From assembly GCF_024211255.1 (NCBI RefSeq), contig NZ_JAMLDY010000010.1, forward strand, positions 1-64,000: a stretch of 64,000 nt of DNA. The letters are read 5' to 3'. Shown here piece by piece: positions 34,461 to 42,523 of the stretch; positions within the stretch are counted from its first letter, which is position 1, and every line of letters begins with the position of its first letter. The translations under genes and the position numbers were made by a program. The notes under the pieces are model-generated. The model did not search any database and was not told the origin of the DNA. It worked only from the letters and a program-made list of their open reading frames with translations. Source of the DNA: Sphingomonas liriopis (GTDB lineage Bacteria > Pseudomonadota > Alphaproteobacteria > Sphingomonadales > Sphingomonadaceae).

Positions 34461-37239
34461 GCACCACGGCCTCGCAACGCGCGCACAGGTCACCGTCCGC
34501 GCTCACCTCGGGCAAGTGGCGCCAGCAGCGCCCGCACTTGAGGTAATCGGTGCGCGTTACCGCCACCTCCTCGCCCTGCCCGACCTTCGCCACGATGAAC
34601 GTCTCGGCCAGTGCCGCCGCCGACAGCGGCAGTTCGGGGACGGTCACCTCCGCCTCCAGACTCGATCGCACCGTCTTCTCGCGGCGCAGCGGCTCGATCG
34701 CCTCGGTCACCGTCGTGCGCAGGCGGCGGACGTCGGCCCAGTCGGTGCTGAGCGGCTCGTCGCCGGGCAGCGCCGGTAGTTCGGGCCATTCGAGGAAATG
34801 CACCGATCCGTCCGCGCTCGGGAAACGCGCCTGCCACACTTCCTCGGCGGTGAAGCACAGGATCGGCGCGGCGTAACGGACGAGCGCATGGAACAGCGTG
34901 TCGAGCACCGTCCGGTAGGCGCGCCGCTTCGGATCGGTCGCCGCATCGCAATAGAGCGAATCCTTGCGGATATCGAAGAAGAACGCCGACAGATCCTCGT
35001 TGGCGAAGTCGGTCAGGCGCCGCAGATAACGGTTGAGCTCATAGCCGTCCGCCGCCTCGCGCAGGTCCATGTCGAGCTGGCCGAGCAGGGTGAGCACGTA
35101 GCGCTCCAGCTCGGGCATCGCCTCCACCTCGACCCGCTCGCTCTCGTCGAACCCGTCGAGCGCGCCGAGCAGGTAGCGGAAGGTGTTGCGCAGCTTGCGA
35201 TAGCCGTCGGATGCCGTGCCGAGCACCTCCTTGCCGATGCGCACGTCGTCGAAATAGTCGGTCGAGGCGACCCACATGCGCAATATGTCGGCGCCGCTCT
35301 CGCCGATCACCTTCAGCGGATCGACGACGTTGCCGAGGCTCTTCGACATCTTGCGCCCCTGCCCGTCGAGCGCGAAGCCGTGGGTCAGGACCGCGTCATA
35401 GGGCGCGCGGCCGCGCGTGCCGCAGCTTTCGAGCAACGACGACTGGAACCAGCCGCGATGCTGGTCGCTGCCTTCGAGGTACAGGTTCGCGCGGACGTCG
35501 GCGCCATAGCGCGCTTCGACGGTGAAGACGTGGGTCGAGCCGCTGTCGAACCAGACGTCGAGGATGTCGTTCTGCGGCTCGTAATCGGCGAGATCGTAAT
35601 CGGGACCGAGCAGCGCCTGATGGTCGGCGGTGAACCATGCGTCGGCGCCGCCGTCGCGGAAGGCGGCGATGATCCGCGCGTTGACCGCGGGGTCGTTAAG
35701 ATACTCCCCGCTCAAGCGGTTGACGTAGAGCGCGATCGGCACGCCCCAGGCACGCTGGCGGCTGATGACCCAGTCGGGGCGCCCTTCCACCATCGAACGG
35801 ATGCGGTTGCGGCTGCGCTCGGGCACCCAGCGCGTGTGCTCGATCGCATCCAAGGCGGTCTCGCGCAGCGTCGCGCCGTTGCTCGCCGTCCCCTCGCCGT
35901 CGGCGAGGATCGCGCGGTCCATCGGGATGAACCATTGCGGGGTGGCGCGGAAGATCACCTTCGCCTTCGACCGCCACGAATGCGGATAGCTGTGCGCGAA
36001 ATCGTCGCTCGCCGACAGCAGGGCGCCCGCCTCGCGCAGGTCGGTGCAGATCGGCCCGTCGCTGGCGACGAACTTCTTGTTGATGACGCTGCCCTGTCCG
36101 CCGAGCCAGCCCCAGTCGGCGCGGTACATGCCGGCGCCGTCGACCGCGAACACGGGGTCGATCCCGTGCGCCTTGCACAGCAGGAAGTCGTCCTCGCCAT
36201 GGTCGGGCGCCATGTGGACGAGGCCGGTGCCCGCGTCGCGGGTGACGAACTCGCCCGGCAGGAACGGGCGCGGCTTGGCGAAGAACCCGCCCAGCGCGTG
36301 CATCGGATGCTTGGCGGTCGCGCCTTCCAGCGCGGCGCCCTTCACCAGCGCGACGAACTCCTCCATCTTGAGGCCGGTGCGCTTCATGAACGCGCCCATC
36401 AGGTTTTCCTCGACGAGGAACCGCCGGCCGCCACAGCCGAACAGCACGTAGTCGAGCGCCGGATTGTAGGCGAGCGCCTGGTTGACGGGAATCGTCCATG
36501 GCGTCGTCGTCCAGATCACCGCGGTCGCGCCGACGAGGATGTCGGCTTCCGGCGCGGTCGCGATCTCGAACCCGACGTCGATCTGGGTCGAGACGATGTC
36601 CTCATACTCGACCTCCGCCTCGGCCAGCGCGGTCTTCTCGACCGGCGACCACATGACGGGCTTGGCGCCGCGATAGAGCTGGCCGGACTCGGCGAACTTT
36701 AGCAATTCGCCGACGATCGTCGCCTCGGCGTCGTAGTTCATCGTCAGGTACGGATCGGCCCAGTCGCCCATCACCCCCAGCCGCTGGAACTGTTCGCGCT
36801 GCACGCCGACCCAGCGGTCGGCATAGGCGCGGCATTCGGCGCGGAACTGCGCAACCGGCACCTCGTCCTTGTTCTGCTTCTTCGCCCGATACGCCTCCTC
36901 GACCTTCCACTCGATCGGCAGGCCGTGGCAGTCCCAGCCGGGAACATAGGGCGCATCCTTGCCCATCAGCGACTGGCTGCGGACGATGATGTCCTTCAGC
37001 ACCTTGTTCATCGCATGGCCCATGTGGATGTCGCCATTGGCATAGGGCGGGCCATCGTGGAGGATGAACCGTTCGCGCCCGGCGCGCTGTTCGCGCAGCC
37101 GGTCGTAGACGCCGATCGTCGCCCAGCGTTCGAGGATCGCCGGCTCCTTGGCGGCGAGGCCCGCCTTCATCGGAAAATCGGTCTTCGGCAGGAAGACGGT
37201 GTCGCGCCAGTCCTTCGGCGTGTCGGGAGCGTCGGTCAT
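34453..37239 (-). CDS. ileS: Isoleucyl-tRNA synthetase
   Basis: A 928-residue class Ia synthetase charging tRNA-Ile. The HIGH-type motif is PYANGDIHMGHAMN near residue 60. The editing domain is large and intact. The KMSKS motif is GRKMSKSLGNVVDP near residue 625. The C-terminal zinc knuckle CGRCWRHLP ... CARC is complete. The ATG at 37239 (MTDAPDTPKD) is chosen by family fit, with no strong ribosome site visible. The 8-base overlap with lspA and the 57-bp gap to ribF indicate an operon. Confidence 0.96.
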   Translation of the reverse strand: MTDAPDTPKDWRDTVFLPKTDFPMKAGLAAKEPAILERWATIGVYDRLREQRAGRERFILHDGPPYANGDIHMGHAMNKVLKDIIVRSQSLMGKDAPYVPGWDCHGLPIEWKVEEAYRAKKQNKDEVPVAQFRAECRAYADRWVGVQREQFQRLGVMGDWADPYLTMNYDAEATIVGELLKFAESGQLYRGAKPVMWSPVEKTALAEAEVEYEDIVSTQIDVGFEIATAPEADILVGATAVIWTTTPWTIPVNQALAYNPALDYVLFGCGGRRFLVEENLMGAFMKRTGLKMEEFVALVKGAALEGATAKHPMHALGGFFAKPRPFLPGEFVTRDAGTGLVHMAPDHGEDDFLLCKAHGIDPVFAVDGAGMYRADWGWLGGQGSVINKKFVASDGPICTDLREAGALLSASDDFAHSYPHSWRSKAKVIFRATPQWFIPMDRAILADGEGTASNGATLRETALDAIEHTRWVPERSRNRIRSMVEGRPDWVISRQRAWGVPIALYVNRLSGEYLNDPAVNARIIAAFRDGGADAWFTADHQALLGPDYDLADYEPQNDILDVWFDSGSTHVFTVEARYGADVRANLYLEGSDQHRGWFQSSLLESCGTRGRAPYDAVLTHGFALDGQGRKMSKSLGNVVDPLKVIGESGADILRMWVASTDYFDDVRIGKEVLGTASDGYRKLRNTFRYLLGALDGFDESERVEVEAMPELERYVLTLLGQLDMDLREAADGYELNRYLRRLTDFANEDLSAFFFDIRKDSLYCDAATDPKRRAYRTVLDTLFHALVRYAAPILCFTAEEVWQARFPSADGSVHFLEWPELPALPGDEPLSTDWADVRRLRTTVTEAIEPLRREKTVRSSLEAEVTVPELPLSAAALAETFIVAKVGQGEEVAVTRTDYLKCGRCWRHLPEVSADGDLCARCEAVVHA

Positions 37240-37296
37240 AAGGGCTGGGGTCTTATCGTGAGTGTCGCATTCGACAAAGCGCATAAACGACACGGG

Positions 37297-38223
37297 TTAA
37301 CCATCGAGCAACGCCCGCGCGCGCGCGCAATCCGCCTCCATCTGCGCGGTCAGCGCGTCAAGCCGATCGAACTTCGCTTCGGGCCGCAGATAGTCGATCA
37401 GCGCGACCTCGATTCCCTGGCCGTACAGGTCGCCCGCGAAATCGAAGAAATAGGGTTCGAGCAATTCCTTGGGCGGATCGAACGTCGGCCGGATGCCGAG
37501 GTTCGCCGCGCCCTTGAGCACGCGCCCGTCCGCCAGCCGCCCGGTCACCGCATAGATGCCATAAGCGGGACGCAGATATTTGCCCATGTCGAGATTGGCG
37601 GTCGGATAGCCGATCGTGCGGCCCAGCTTGTCGCCATGCTGCACCGCGCCTTCTATCGCGAACGGCCGGGTCAACAGTCGCGCCGCACCACGCGGGTCGC
37701 CAGCGCGCAGAGCCGCGCGAATGCGGCTCGACGAGACCGGTTCGCCATCCAGCGTCACCGCGCCGACCGTCTCCGCGGTGAAGCCGTGCGCCGCCCCTCG
37801 CGCGGCGAGCATCGCGACGTCGCCGCTCTTGCCCTTGCCGAAGGTGAAATCCGCGCCGGTCACCACGCCGGCCACCTGCAGGTTCGCGTGCAGCCGCCCG
37901 GCGATGAACGCCTCCGCCGACAGCGCGGCGAGATCGCCGTCGAAGTGGAAGACGACCATCGCATCCACCCCCGCCGCCGCGAACAGCGCGGCACGCTGGT
38001 CGAGCGTCGTCAGCCGGAACGGCGGCGTATCGGGCCGGAAATGCCGCACCGGATGTGGATCGAACGTCGCAACCAGCGCCGGCCGCCCCTCGGCGCGCGC
38101 GCGCGCGACGGCACGCCCGACCACCGCCTGGTGCCCGAGGTGAAAGCCATCGAAATTGCCGAGCGCGACGATCCCGCCGGCCAAGGCTGGCGGCACCGCC
38201 GAGCCGCCGTCCAGCCGCTCCAT
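37297..38223 (-). CDS. ribF: Bifunctional riboflavin kinase/FAD synthetase
   Basis: A 308-residue enzyme making FMN and then FAD. The N-terminal adenylyltransferase domain has GNFDGFHLGHQAVV at about residues 22-35 and ATFDPHPVRHF. The kinase domain has GRTIGYPTANLDM and GIYAVTG. The ATG at 38223 gives a typical N-terminus. A dipeptidase remnant and family R copy 7 lie upstream. It is likely the first gene of the ribF-ileS-lspA-DUF3035 cluster. Confidence 0.95.
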   Translation of the reverse strand: MERLDGGSAVPPALAGGIVALGNFDGFHLGHQAVVGRAVARARAEGRPALVATFDPHPVRHFRPDTPPFRLTTLDQRAALFAAAGVDAMVVFHFDGDLAALSAEAFIAGRLHANLQVAGVVTGADFTFGKGKSGDVAMLAARGAAHGFTAETVGAVTLDGEPVSSSRIRAALRAGDPRGAARLLTRPFAIEGAVQHGDKLGRTIGYPTANLDMGKYLRPAYGIYAVTGRLADGRVLKGAANLGIRPTFDPPKELLEPYFFDFAGDLYGQGIEVALIDYLRPEAKFDRLDALTAQMEADCARARALLDG

Positions 38224-38233
38224 CGTCCGCGCC

Positions 38234-38383
38234 TTAGGGCTGGCGCAGCGCCGGGGCAACCATCGGTGACAGGCCGGCGCGCAGCAGCCGCAGCATGTTG
38301 CCGCCCAACACCTTGCCGACCTCGTCGGGTTTGAAGCCGCGATCGAGTAGCGCCTGCGTGATCCCGACCAACTGGCTGGTGTT
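38234..38383 (-). pseudogene. C-terminal remnant of a membrane dipeptidase gene
   Basis: On the minus strand, 49 codons ending in TAA encode LVGITQALLDRGFKPDEVGK followed by a VLGGNMLRLLRA segment. This matches the C-terminal end of renal-type (M19) membrane dipeptidases. Immediately upstream is an in-frame TGA, then family R copy 7; the other ~85% of the gene, including all metal ligands, is missing. It lies 10 bp before the ribF start codon, so its end may survive as part of the ribF leader. Confidence 0.75.
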
Positions 38384-38398
38384 TCAGCACCACCCCCC

Positions 38399-38503
38399 GT
38401 CACCCCGGACGTGTTCCGGGGTCCACCGTGCCGCACGCCCACGCTCACCCCTCAAGCCGTGCGCCTCGCCGCGGAGTGGACCCCGGAACACGTCCGGGGT
38501 GAC
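38399..38503. repeat. REP-like paired palindrome, family R, copy 7
   Basis: Ends GTCACCCC ... GGGGTGAC; both halves read ACGTG/CACGT in the loop. It abuts the broken end of the dipeptidase remnant, between folA and ribF. Confidence 0.9.
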
Positions 38504-38521
38504 GTGGGATGTGCAGTGAGC

Positions 38522-38989
38522 TTACCCCCGCACCAACGTCACGAAACTGTACGCCGGCCGCTCGCCCTCCGCCAGGAAGTCCTCGCGTGCCGTCTCGCGC
38601 CACCCGGCGAACGCCGGCACGATCGCATCCCCCTGCGCCGCGACGTGCACCTCGGTCAGCTCGATCCGGTCGGCACGGGGCAGGAACAGCGCGAAGACCT
38701 CGGCGCCGCCGATCACCGCGACGTCCTCCCCCGCCAGCGCGAGCGCCGCTTCGGGCGTGTGCGCCACCTCCGCGCCCGCCGCCGACCAGGCGGGGTCGCG
38801 CGTCAGCACGATGTGCCGCCGGCCCGGCAAGGGCGCGGGGAAGCTTTCGAACGTCTTGCGACCCATCAGCATCGGCCGGCCCATCGTCTGCGCCTTGAAC
38901 CGCTTCAGGTCGGCGGGCAGCCGCCACGGCAATCGCCCGTCGCGCCCGATCACGCCATTGTCGGCCCGCGCGAGGTGGAAGACGATCAT
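38522..38989 (-). CDS. folA: Dihydrofolate reductase
   Basis: A 155-residue enzyme reducing dihydrofolate to tetrahydrofolate with NADPH. Family marks are [20 protein letters not shown], the MGRKTFES motif and [12 protein letters not shown]. The N-terminus [11 protein letters not shown] is typical. Its ATG overlaps the thyA stop (ATGA), giving the common thyA-folA pair in which FolA regenerates the folate oxidised by ThyA. Confidence 0.96.
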   Translation of the reverse strand: MIVFHLARADNGVIGRDGRLPWRLPADLKRFKAQTMGRPMLMGRKTFESFPAPLPGRRHIVLTRDPAWSAAGAEVAHTPEAALALAGEDVAVIGGAEVFALFLPRADRIELTEVHVAAQGDAIVPAFAGWRETAREDFLAEGERPAYSFVTLVRG

Positions 38990-39780
38990 ATCGCCACCGG
39001 CGCCTTGATATGCGGCTGCGCGACGTAATCGTGCAGGACGAAATCCTCATATGCGTAGGCGTCGATCGCCGGCGGCGTGCGGACGATCTCCAGCCGCGGT
39101 AGCGGGCCGGGATCGCGGGTCAGCTGGGTGCGCGCCTGCTCGAGATGGTTGGAATAGAGGTGGCAGTCGCCGCCGGTCCAGACGAACTCGCCGACCGCCA
39201 GCCCGCATTGCTGTGCCAGCATGTGGGTCAGCAGCGCATAGCTGGCGATATTGAACGGCACGCCAAGAAAGATGTCCGCCGATCGCTGGTACAATTGCAG
39301 CGACAGCTTGCCGTTGGCGACATGCGTCTGGAACAGGCAGTGGCACGGCGCCAACGCCATCGCGTGCAGGTCGCCCGGGTTCCACGCCGACACGATCTGG
39401 CGGCGCGAGGCGGGCTGCGTCCTGATCTGCTCGATCAGCTCGCTGATCTGGTCGATGTGGCGGCCGTCCGCCGTCTCCCAGTCGCGCCATTGCTTGCCGT
39501 AGACGGGGCCGAGGTCGCCCTGATCGTCCGCCCATTCGTCCCAGATACTCACGCGCTGGTCCTGCAGCCAGCGCACGTTGGTATCGCCGCGCAGGAACCA
39601 CAGCAGCTCGATGATGATCGAGCGCAGGTGCAGTTTCTTGGTGGTCAGCACGGGAAAGCCCTGCGCGAGATCGAAGCGCATCTGCGCGCCGAAGACGGAG
39701 AGCGTGCCGGTGCCCGTCCGGTCCATCTGCTCGGCGCCATGAGTCAGCACGCGGTCCATGAGGTCGAGATATTGGCGCAT
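38986..39780 (-). CDS. thyA: Thymidylate synthase
   Basis: A 264-residue ThyA, the same length as the E. coli enzyme. It methylates dUMP to dTMP. Nucleophile Cys146 is in [10 protein letters not shown]; the folate and dUMP sites are in [32 protein letters not shown] and DCHLYSNH. The start ATG at 39780 overlaps the divergent RadC-like frame. folA is coupled downstream. Confidence 0.97.
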   Translation of the reverse strand: MRQYLDLMDRVLTHGAEQMDRTGTGTLSVFGAQMRFDLAQGFPVLTTKKLHLRSIIIELLWFLRGDTNVRWLQDQRVSIWDEWADDQGDLGPVYGKQWRDWETADGRHIDQISELIEQIRTQPASRRQIVSAWNPGDLHAMALAPCHCLFQTHVANGKLSLQLYQRSADIFLGVPFNIASYALLTHMLAQQCGLAVGEFVWTGGDCHLYSNHLEQARTQLTRDPGPLPRLEIVRTPPAIDAYAYEDFVLHDYVAQPHIKAPVAI

Positions 39781-40267
39781 GTCGCCGCGTACCGCGTGTC
39801 GCCCGAGTCGCCAAGCGTGGCGCCGAAACGGACGCGGTCGGCGGTGCACCGGCACGTCCGCGGCGCAAGGGTGCGACATAGCGGCCGCCCTTCCCCTCGC
39901 CCCGATCACCGACGCGCGCGCCGCCGCCGCGCTGGTCGCCGACCTGGCGAATGGGGAGGTCGAGCGTGCGGCGGTGCTGTATCTTGATCCGCAATGGAGG
40001 TTTCTCGGCCGTCTCGACTTCGCTGGTTCGGCCGCCGCGGTCGCCCCGCCGCTGCGGGCGATCGTCGCCGAAGCGTTCCGCCTCGATGCGATTGCGCTGA
40101 TCCTTGCGCATGGCCATCCGAGCGGGTGCGCCCGGCCGAGTGCCGGCGACATCGCCTATACGCGCGCGCTGGCGCAGGTGGCGGGGGCGCTCGACATGAT
40201 GCTGGTGGACCATCTGATCGTCACGGGTCGGGAGGTCACGAGCCTGCGCGAAGCCGGGTTGCTGTAG
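39779..40267 (+). CDS. RadC-like JAB domain protein, N-terminally short
   Basis: The C-terminal ~120 residues form a RadC/JAB1-type metal-dependent domain: [20 protein letters not shown] supplies the HxHP(x)nD zinc motif, followed by [13 protein letters not shown]. Full RadC proteins carry an N-terminal helix-hairpin-helix region, which is missing here. The first ~40 residues are Arg-rich and overlap thyA codons and its leader, so the start (39779, or 39758) is doubtful and the gene may be a truncated RadC paralogue. Function of RadC proteins is unsettled. Confidence 0.7.
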   Translation: MSPRTACRPSRQAWRRNGRGRRCTGTSAAQGCDIAAALPLAPITDARAAAALVADLANGEVERAAVLYLDPQWRFLGRLDFAGSAAAVAPPLRAIVAEAFRLDAIALILAHGHPSGCARPSAGDIAYTRALAQVAGALDMMLVDHLIVTGREVTSLREAGLL

Positions 40268-40284
40268 GCGGGCGTTCGCCACGC

Positions 40285-40395
40285 GTCCTTCCCCGGCGAA
40301 GGCCGGGCCCCAGTTGCGGGAGCGAGTTTGATAGAGCGCAGCATCAGCCAACGACCAGCATCGCAACTGGGCCCCGGCCTTCGCCGGGGAGGAAG
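40285..40395. repeat. Paired palindrome, family D
   Basis: CCTTCCCCGGCGAAGGCCGG with CCCCAGTTGC, and the inverted partner, flank a ~45-bp core. It lies between the convergent RadC-like and methyltransferase genes. Confidence 0.8.
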
Positions 40396-40411
40396 CAAAG
40401 AAGAAGGCTGT

Positions 40412-40545
40412 TTCGCGCGAAGACGCGAAGACGCGAAGATGTCGCGCGCGGCGCAGCCTCTCGTCCTGCCATGGCAACCGTCTCGCCGGTGGGAAGGAAA
40501 GGCTGCCGCTTCCCCGGCCGCAGCGCCTTCGCGTCTTCGCGCGAA
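40412..40545. repeat. Inverted repeat, family E, copy 2
   Basis: A 19-bp perfect inverted repeat, TTCGCGCGAAGACGCGAAG at 40412-40430 and its complement at 40527-40545, encloses 96 bp. It relates to the sequence at 21382. Confidence 0.75.
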
Positions 40546-40555
40546 AACCCCGTCC

Positions 40556-41284
40556 CTACCCCAACACGCAGGGCTTGATCGCCTCCGGCTCCGGCCGTGG
40601 CCCGACCGCGCGGAAGGTCGCCATATAGCCGCCCGCCGAGGGCATCTCGGTCATCGCCACCTGCGCATAACCGACCGCCGCGAACTCGCATTTCAGCAGC
40701 GCGGGCGGGGTGCCGTGGTTCTGCGTCTGGCGGTTGGCGTCGACCACCACCACCAGCCCGTCGGGCTTGAGCGATGGGCGCAGGCGCCAGAGGAATTCGT
40801 AGGGCTGTTCGATCTCGTGGTACATATGGACCATCAGCACGCGGTCGAAGCTGGCGTCGGGCAGCTTGGGGTCGGCGGGCGCGCCCAGGCGTACCGAGAC
40901 GTTCTCCAGATCCTCGCGTGCGACGCGTTCGGCGAGCGTGTCGCGGACGCCGGCGACGATATCCTCGGCCAGCACGCGCCCCGCCTTGCCGACGCGTTGC
41001 GCGAGACGGATGGTGTAATAGCCCTCGCCCGCGCCGATGTCGGCGACGGTCATGCCACGCGCGATGCCGGCCTTGTCCATCACCTCGCCCGCCTCGTTCA
41101 GCCGGTCGCGCGCTTCCTCGTTCGACCAGCGCGACGAGACGATATGCGCGACCGGCCGGTCGGCGGCGGGAAAGGCGACCCGCTTTTCGTCACGCTTGAT
41201 GAGCGGTTTGGACCCGTCGCACGCGGTCAGGCCGAGGCACAGCCCGGCACCGGCAAGCGCGATCAGGACCGGAACGCGGATCAA
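40556..41284 (-). CDS. Exported class I SAM-dependent methyltransferase-like lipoprotein
   Basis: A 242-residue protein with the SAM-binding motif VADIGAGEGYYTIRL at about residues 80-95 and later FDRVLMVHMYHEIEQPYEF. The N-terminus [24 protein letters not shown] looks like a lipoprotein signal with Cys22, odd for a methyltransferase because SAM is cytosolic. This combination recurs in predicted methyltransferases of proteobacteria and its meaning is unknown. The start is a TTG overlapping the prfB stop (TTGA), with GGAGG about 7 bases upstream. It is coupled to prfB. Confidence 0.82.
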   Translation of the reverse strand: MIRVPVLIALAGAGLCLGLTACDGSKPLIKRDEKRVAFPAADRPVAHIVSSRWSNEEARDRLNEAGEVMDKAGIARGMTVADIGAGEGYYTIRLAQRVGKAGRVLAEDIVAGVRDTLAERVAREDLENVSVRLGAPADPKLPDASFDRVLMVHMYHEIEQPYEFLWRLRPSLKPDGLVVVVDANRQTQNHGTPPALLKCEFAAVGYAQVAMTEMPSAGGYMATFRAVGPRPEPEAIKPCVLG

Positions 41285-42408
41285 TCGACGTCCTCCACCT
41301 CGACCTTTTCGCCGGTCACGCGCTGCGACAGCGCCGCCGCCATGAATGGGTCGAGCGCGCCATCGAGCACGTCGCCCGGTGCGGTCGAGGTCGTGCCGGT
41401 GCGCAGGTCCTTCACCAGCTGGTACGGCTGCAGCACGTACGACCGGATCTGATGCCCCCAGCCGATATCGGTCTTGGTGGCGTTCTCGGCATTCGCCGCC
41501 TGCTCGCGGATCGCCAGTTCGCGCTCATACAGGCGCGCGCGCAGCTGGTTGTACGCTTCCGCCTTGTTCTTGTGCTGCGACCGCTGGTTCTGGCACTGGA
41601 CGACGATGCCGGTCGGGATATGCGTGATGCGCACCGCCGAATCGGTCGTGTTGATGTGCTGCCCGCCCGCGCCGGACGCGCGGTACGTGTCGATGCGCAG
41701 GTCGCTCTCGTTGTAATCGACGACGATATTGTCGTCGATCACCGGATAGACCCAGACGCTGGAGAAGCTGGTGTGGCGGCGCGCGGCGCTGTCGTACGGG
41801 CTGATGCGGACCAGCCGATGGACGCCGCTCTCGGTCTTGGCATAGCCATAGGCGTTCTCGCCCTTGACCAGCAGCGTCGCCGACTTGATCCCCGCCTGTT
41901 CGCCGGCGTGATAGTCGATCAGCTCGACCTTCATGCCGCGGCGTTCGGCCCAGCGCGTGTACATGCGCTGCAGCATGCCCGCCCAGTCCTGGCTCTCGGT
42001 GCCGCCGGCGCCCGAGTTGATCTCGATATAGGTGTCGTTGGCGTCGGCCTCGCCGGCGAGCAGCGCCTGGATCTTGTCGTGGTCCGCGCGCGCGGCGAGC
42101 GCGGCCAGCGCCTCGACGCCGTCCAGCTCCATCGCGGTGTCGCCCTCCGCCTCGGCCATCTCGATCAGTTCGACCGTGTCGTCCATCTCGGACTGGATCG
42201 CGCGCGTCGCGCCGATCGCCTCGTCGAGACGGCGGCGCTCGCGCATCACCTCCTGCGCGGCCTTGGGATCGTTCCACAGCGCCTGGTCCTCGACGCGCGC
42301 GTTGAGCTCGTCGAGACGGCGGAGCGCACGATCCCAGTCGAGGAACCGGCGCAGCAATGCCAGGGCCTCCTTGATACGATCGACGTGGGATTGCGCTTCG
42401 GCGCGCAT
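41281..42408 (-). CDS. prfB: Peptide chain release factor 2
   Basis: A 375-residue RF2 recognising UGA and UAA. The catalytic GGQ loop is at residues 248-250 ([16 protein letters not shown]). The stop-codon recognition motif reads SPY rather than the E. coli SPF ([14 protein letters not shown]). The frame is continuous, with no in-frame TGA near codon 25, so this gene lacks the programmed +1 frameshift used by many bacteria. The ATG at 42408 fits the family start [12 protein letters not shown]. The methyltransferase gene is coupled downstream. Confidence 0.95.
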   Translation of the reverse strand: MRAEAQSHVDRIKEALALLRRFLDWDRALRRLDELNARVEDQALWNDPKAAQEVMRERRRLDEAIGATRAIQSEMDDTVELIEMAEAEGDTAMELDGVEALAALAARADHDKIQALLAGEADANDTYIEINSGAGGTESQDWAGMLQRMYTRWAERRGMKVELIDYHAGEQAGIKSATLLVKGENAYGYAKTESGVHRLVRISPYDSAARRHTSFSSVWVYPVIDDNIVVDYNESDLRIDTYRASGAGGQHINTTDSAVRITHIPTGIVVQCQNQRSQHKNKAEAYNQLRARLYERELAIREQAANAENATKTDIGWGHQIRSYVLQPYQLVKDLRTGTTSTAPGDVLDGALDPFMAAALSQRVTGEKVEVEDVD

Positions 42409-42433
42409 GGGAACTCTCCAAAAACCAAAAACT

Positions 42434-42509
42434 GTCATCCCGGCAACGCCGGGATCTCGTGCAACATCGGGATGCCTCACGAGGAAATCCCGGCTTTCGC
42501 CGGGATGAC
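42434..42509. repeat. REP-like paired palindrome, family B, copy 4
   Basis: GTCATCCCGGCAACGCCGGG and the inverted CCGGCTTTCGCCGGGATGAC with a short core, lying between prfB and the PBP1A gene. Confidence 0.85.
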
Positions 42510-42523
42510 GAACATAATGTTCG

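Noticed and set aside
34798..36702. A 634-codon open frame opposite ileS
   Set aside because: Mirror frame of a strongly conserved synthetase gene; the composition is not protein-like.
41800..41812. SPY instead of SPF in the RF2 recognition loop as a sign of changed stop-codon use
   Set aside because: Aromatic replacement is conservative, and from memory SPY is common in alphaproteobacterial RF2; TGA is used as a normal stop in many genes here.
41281..42408. Programmed frameshift in prfB
   Set aside because: The frame is open throughout with no early TGA, so no frameshift is needed.
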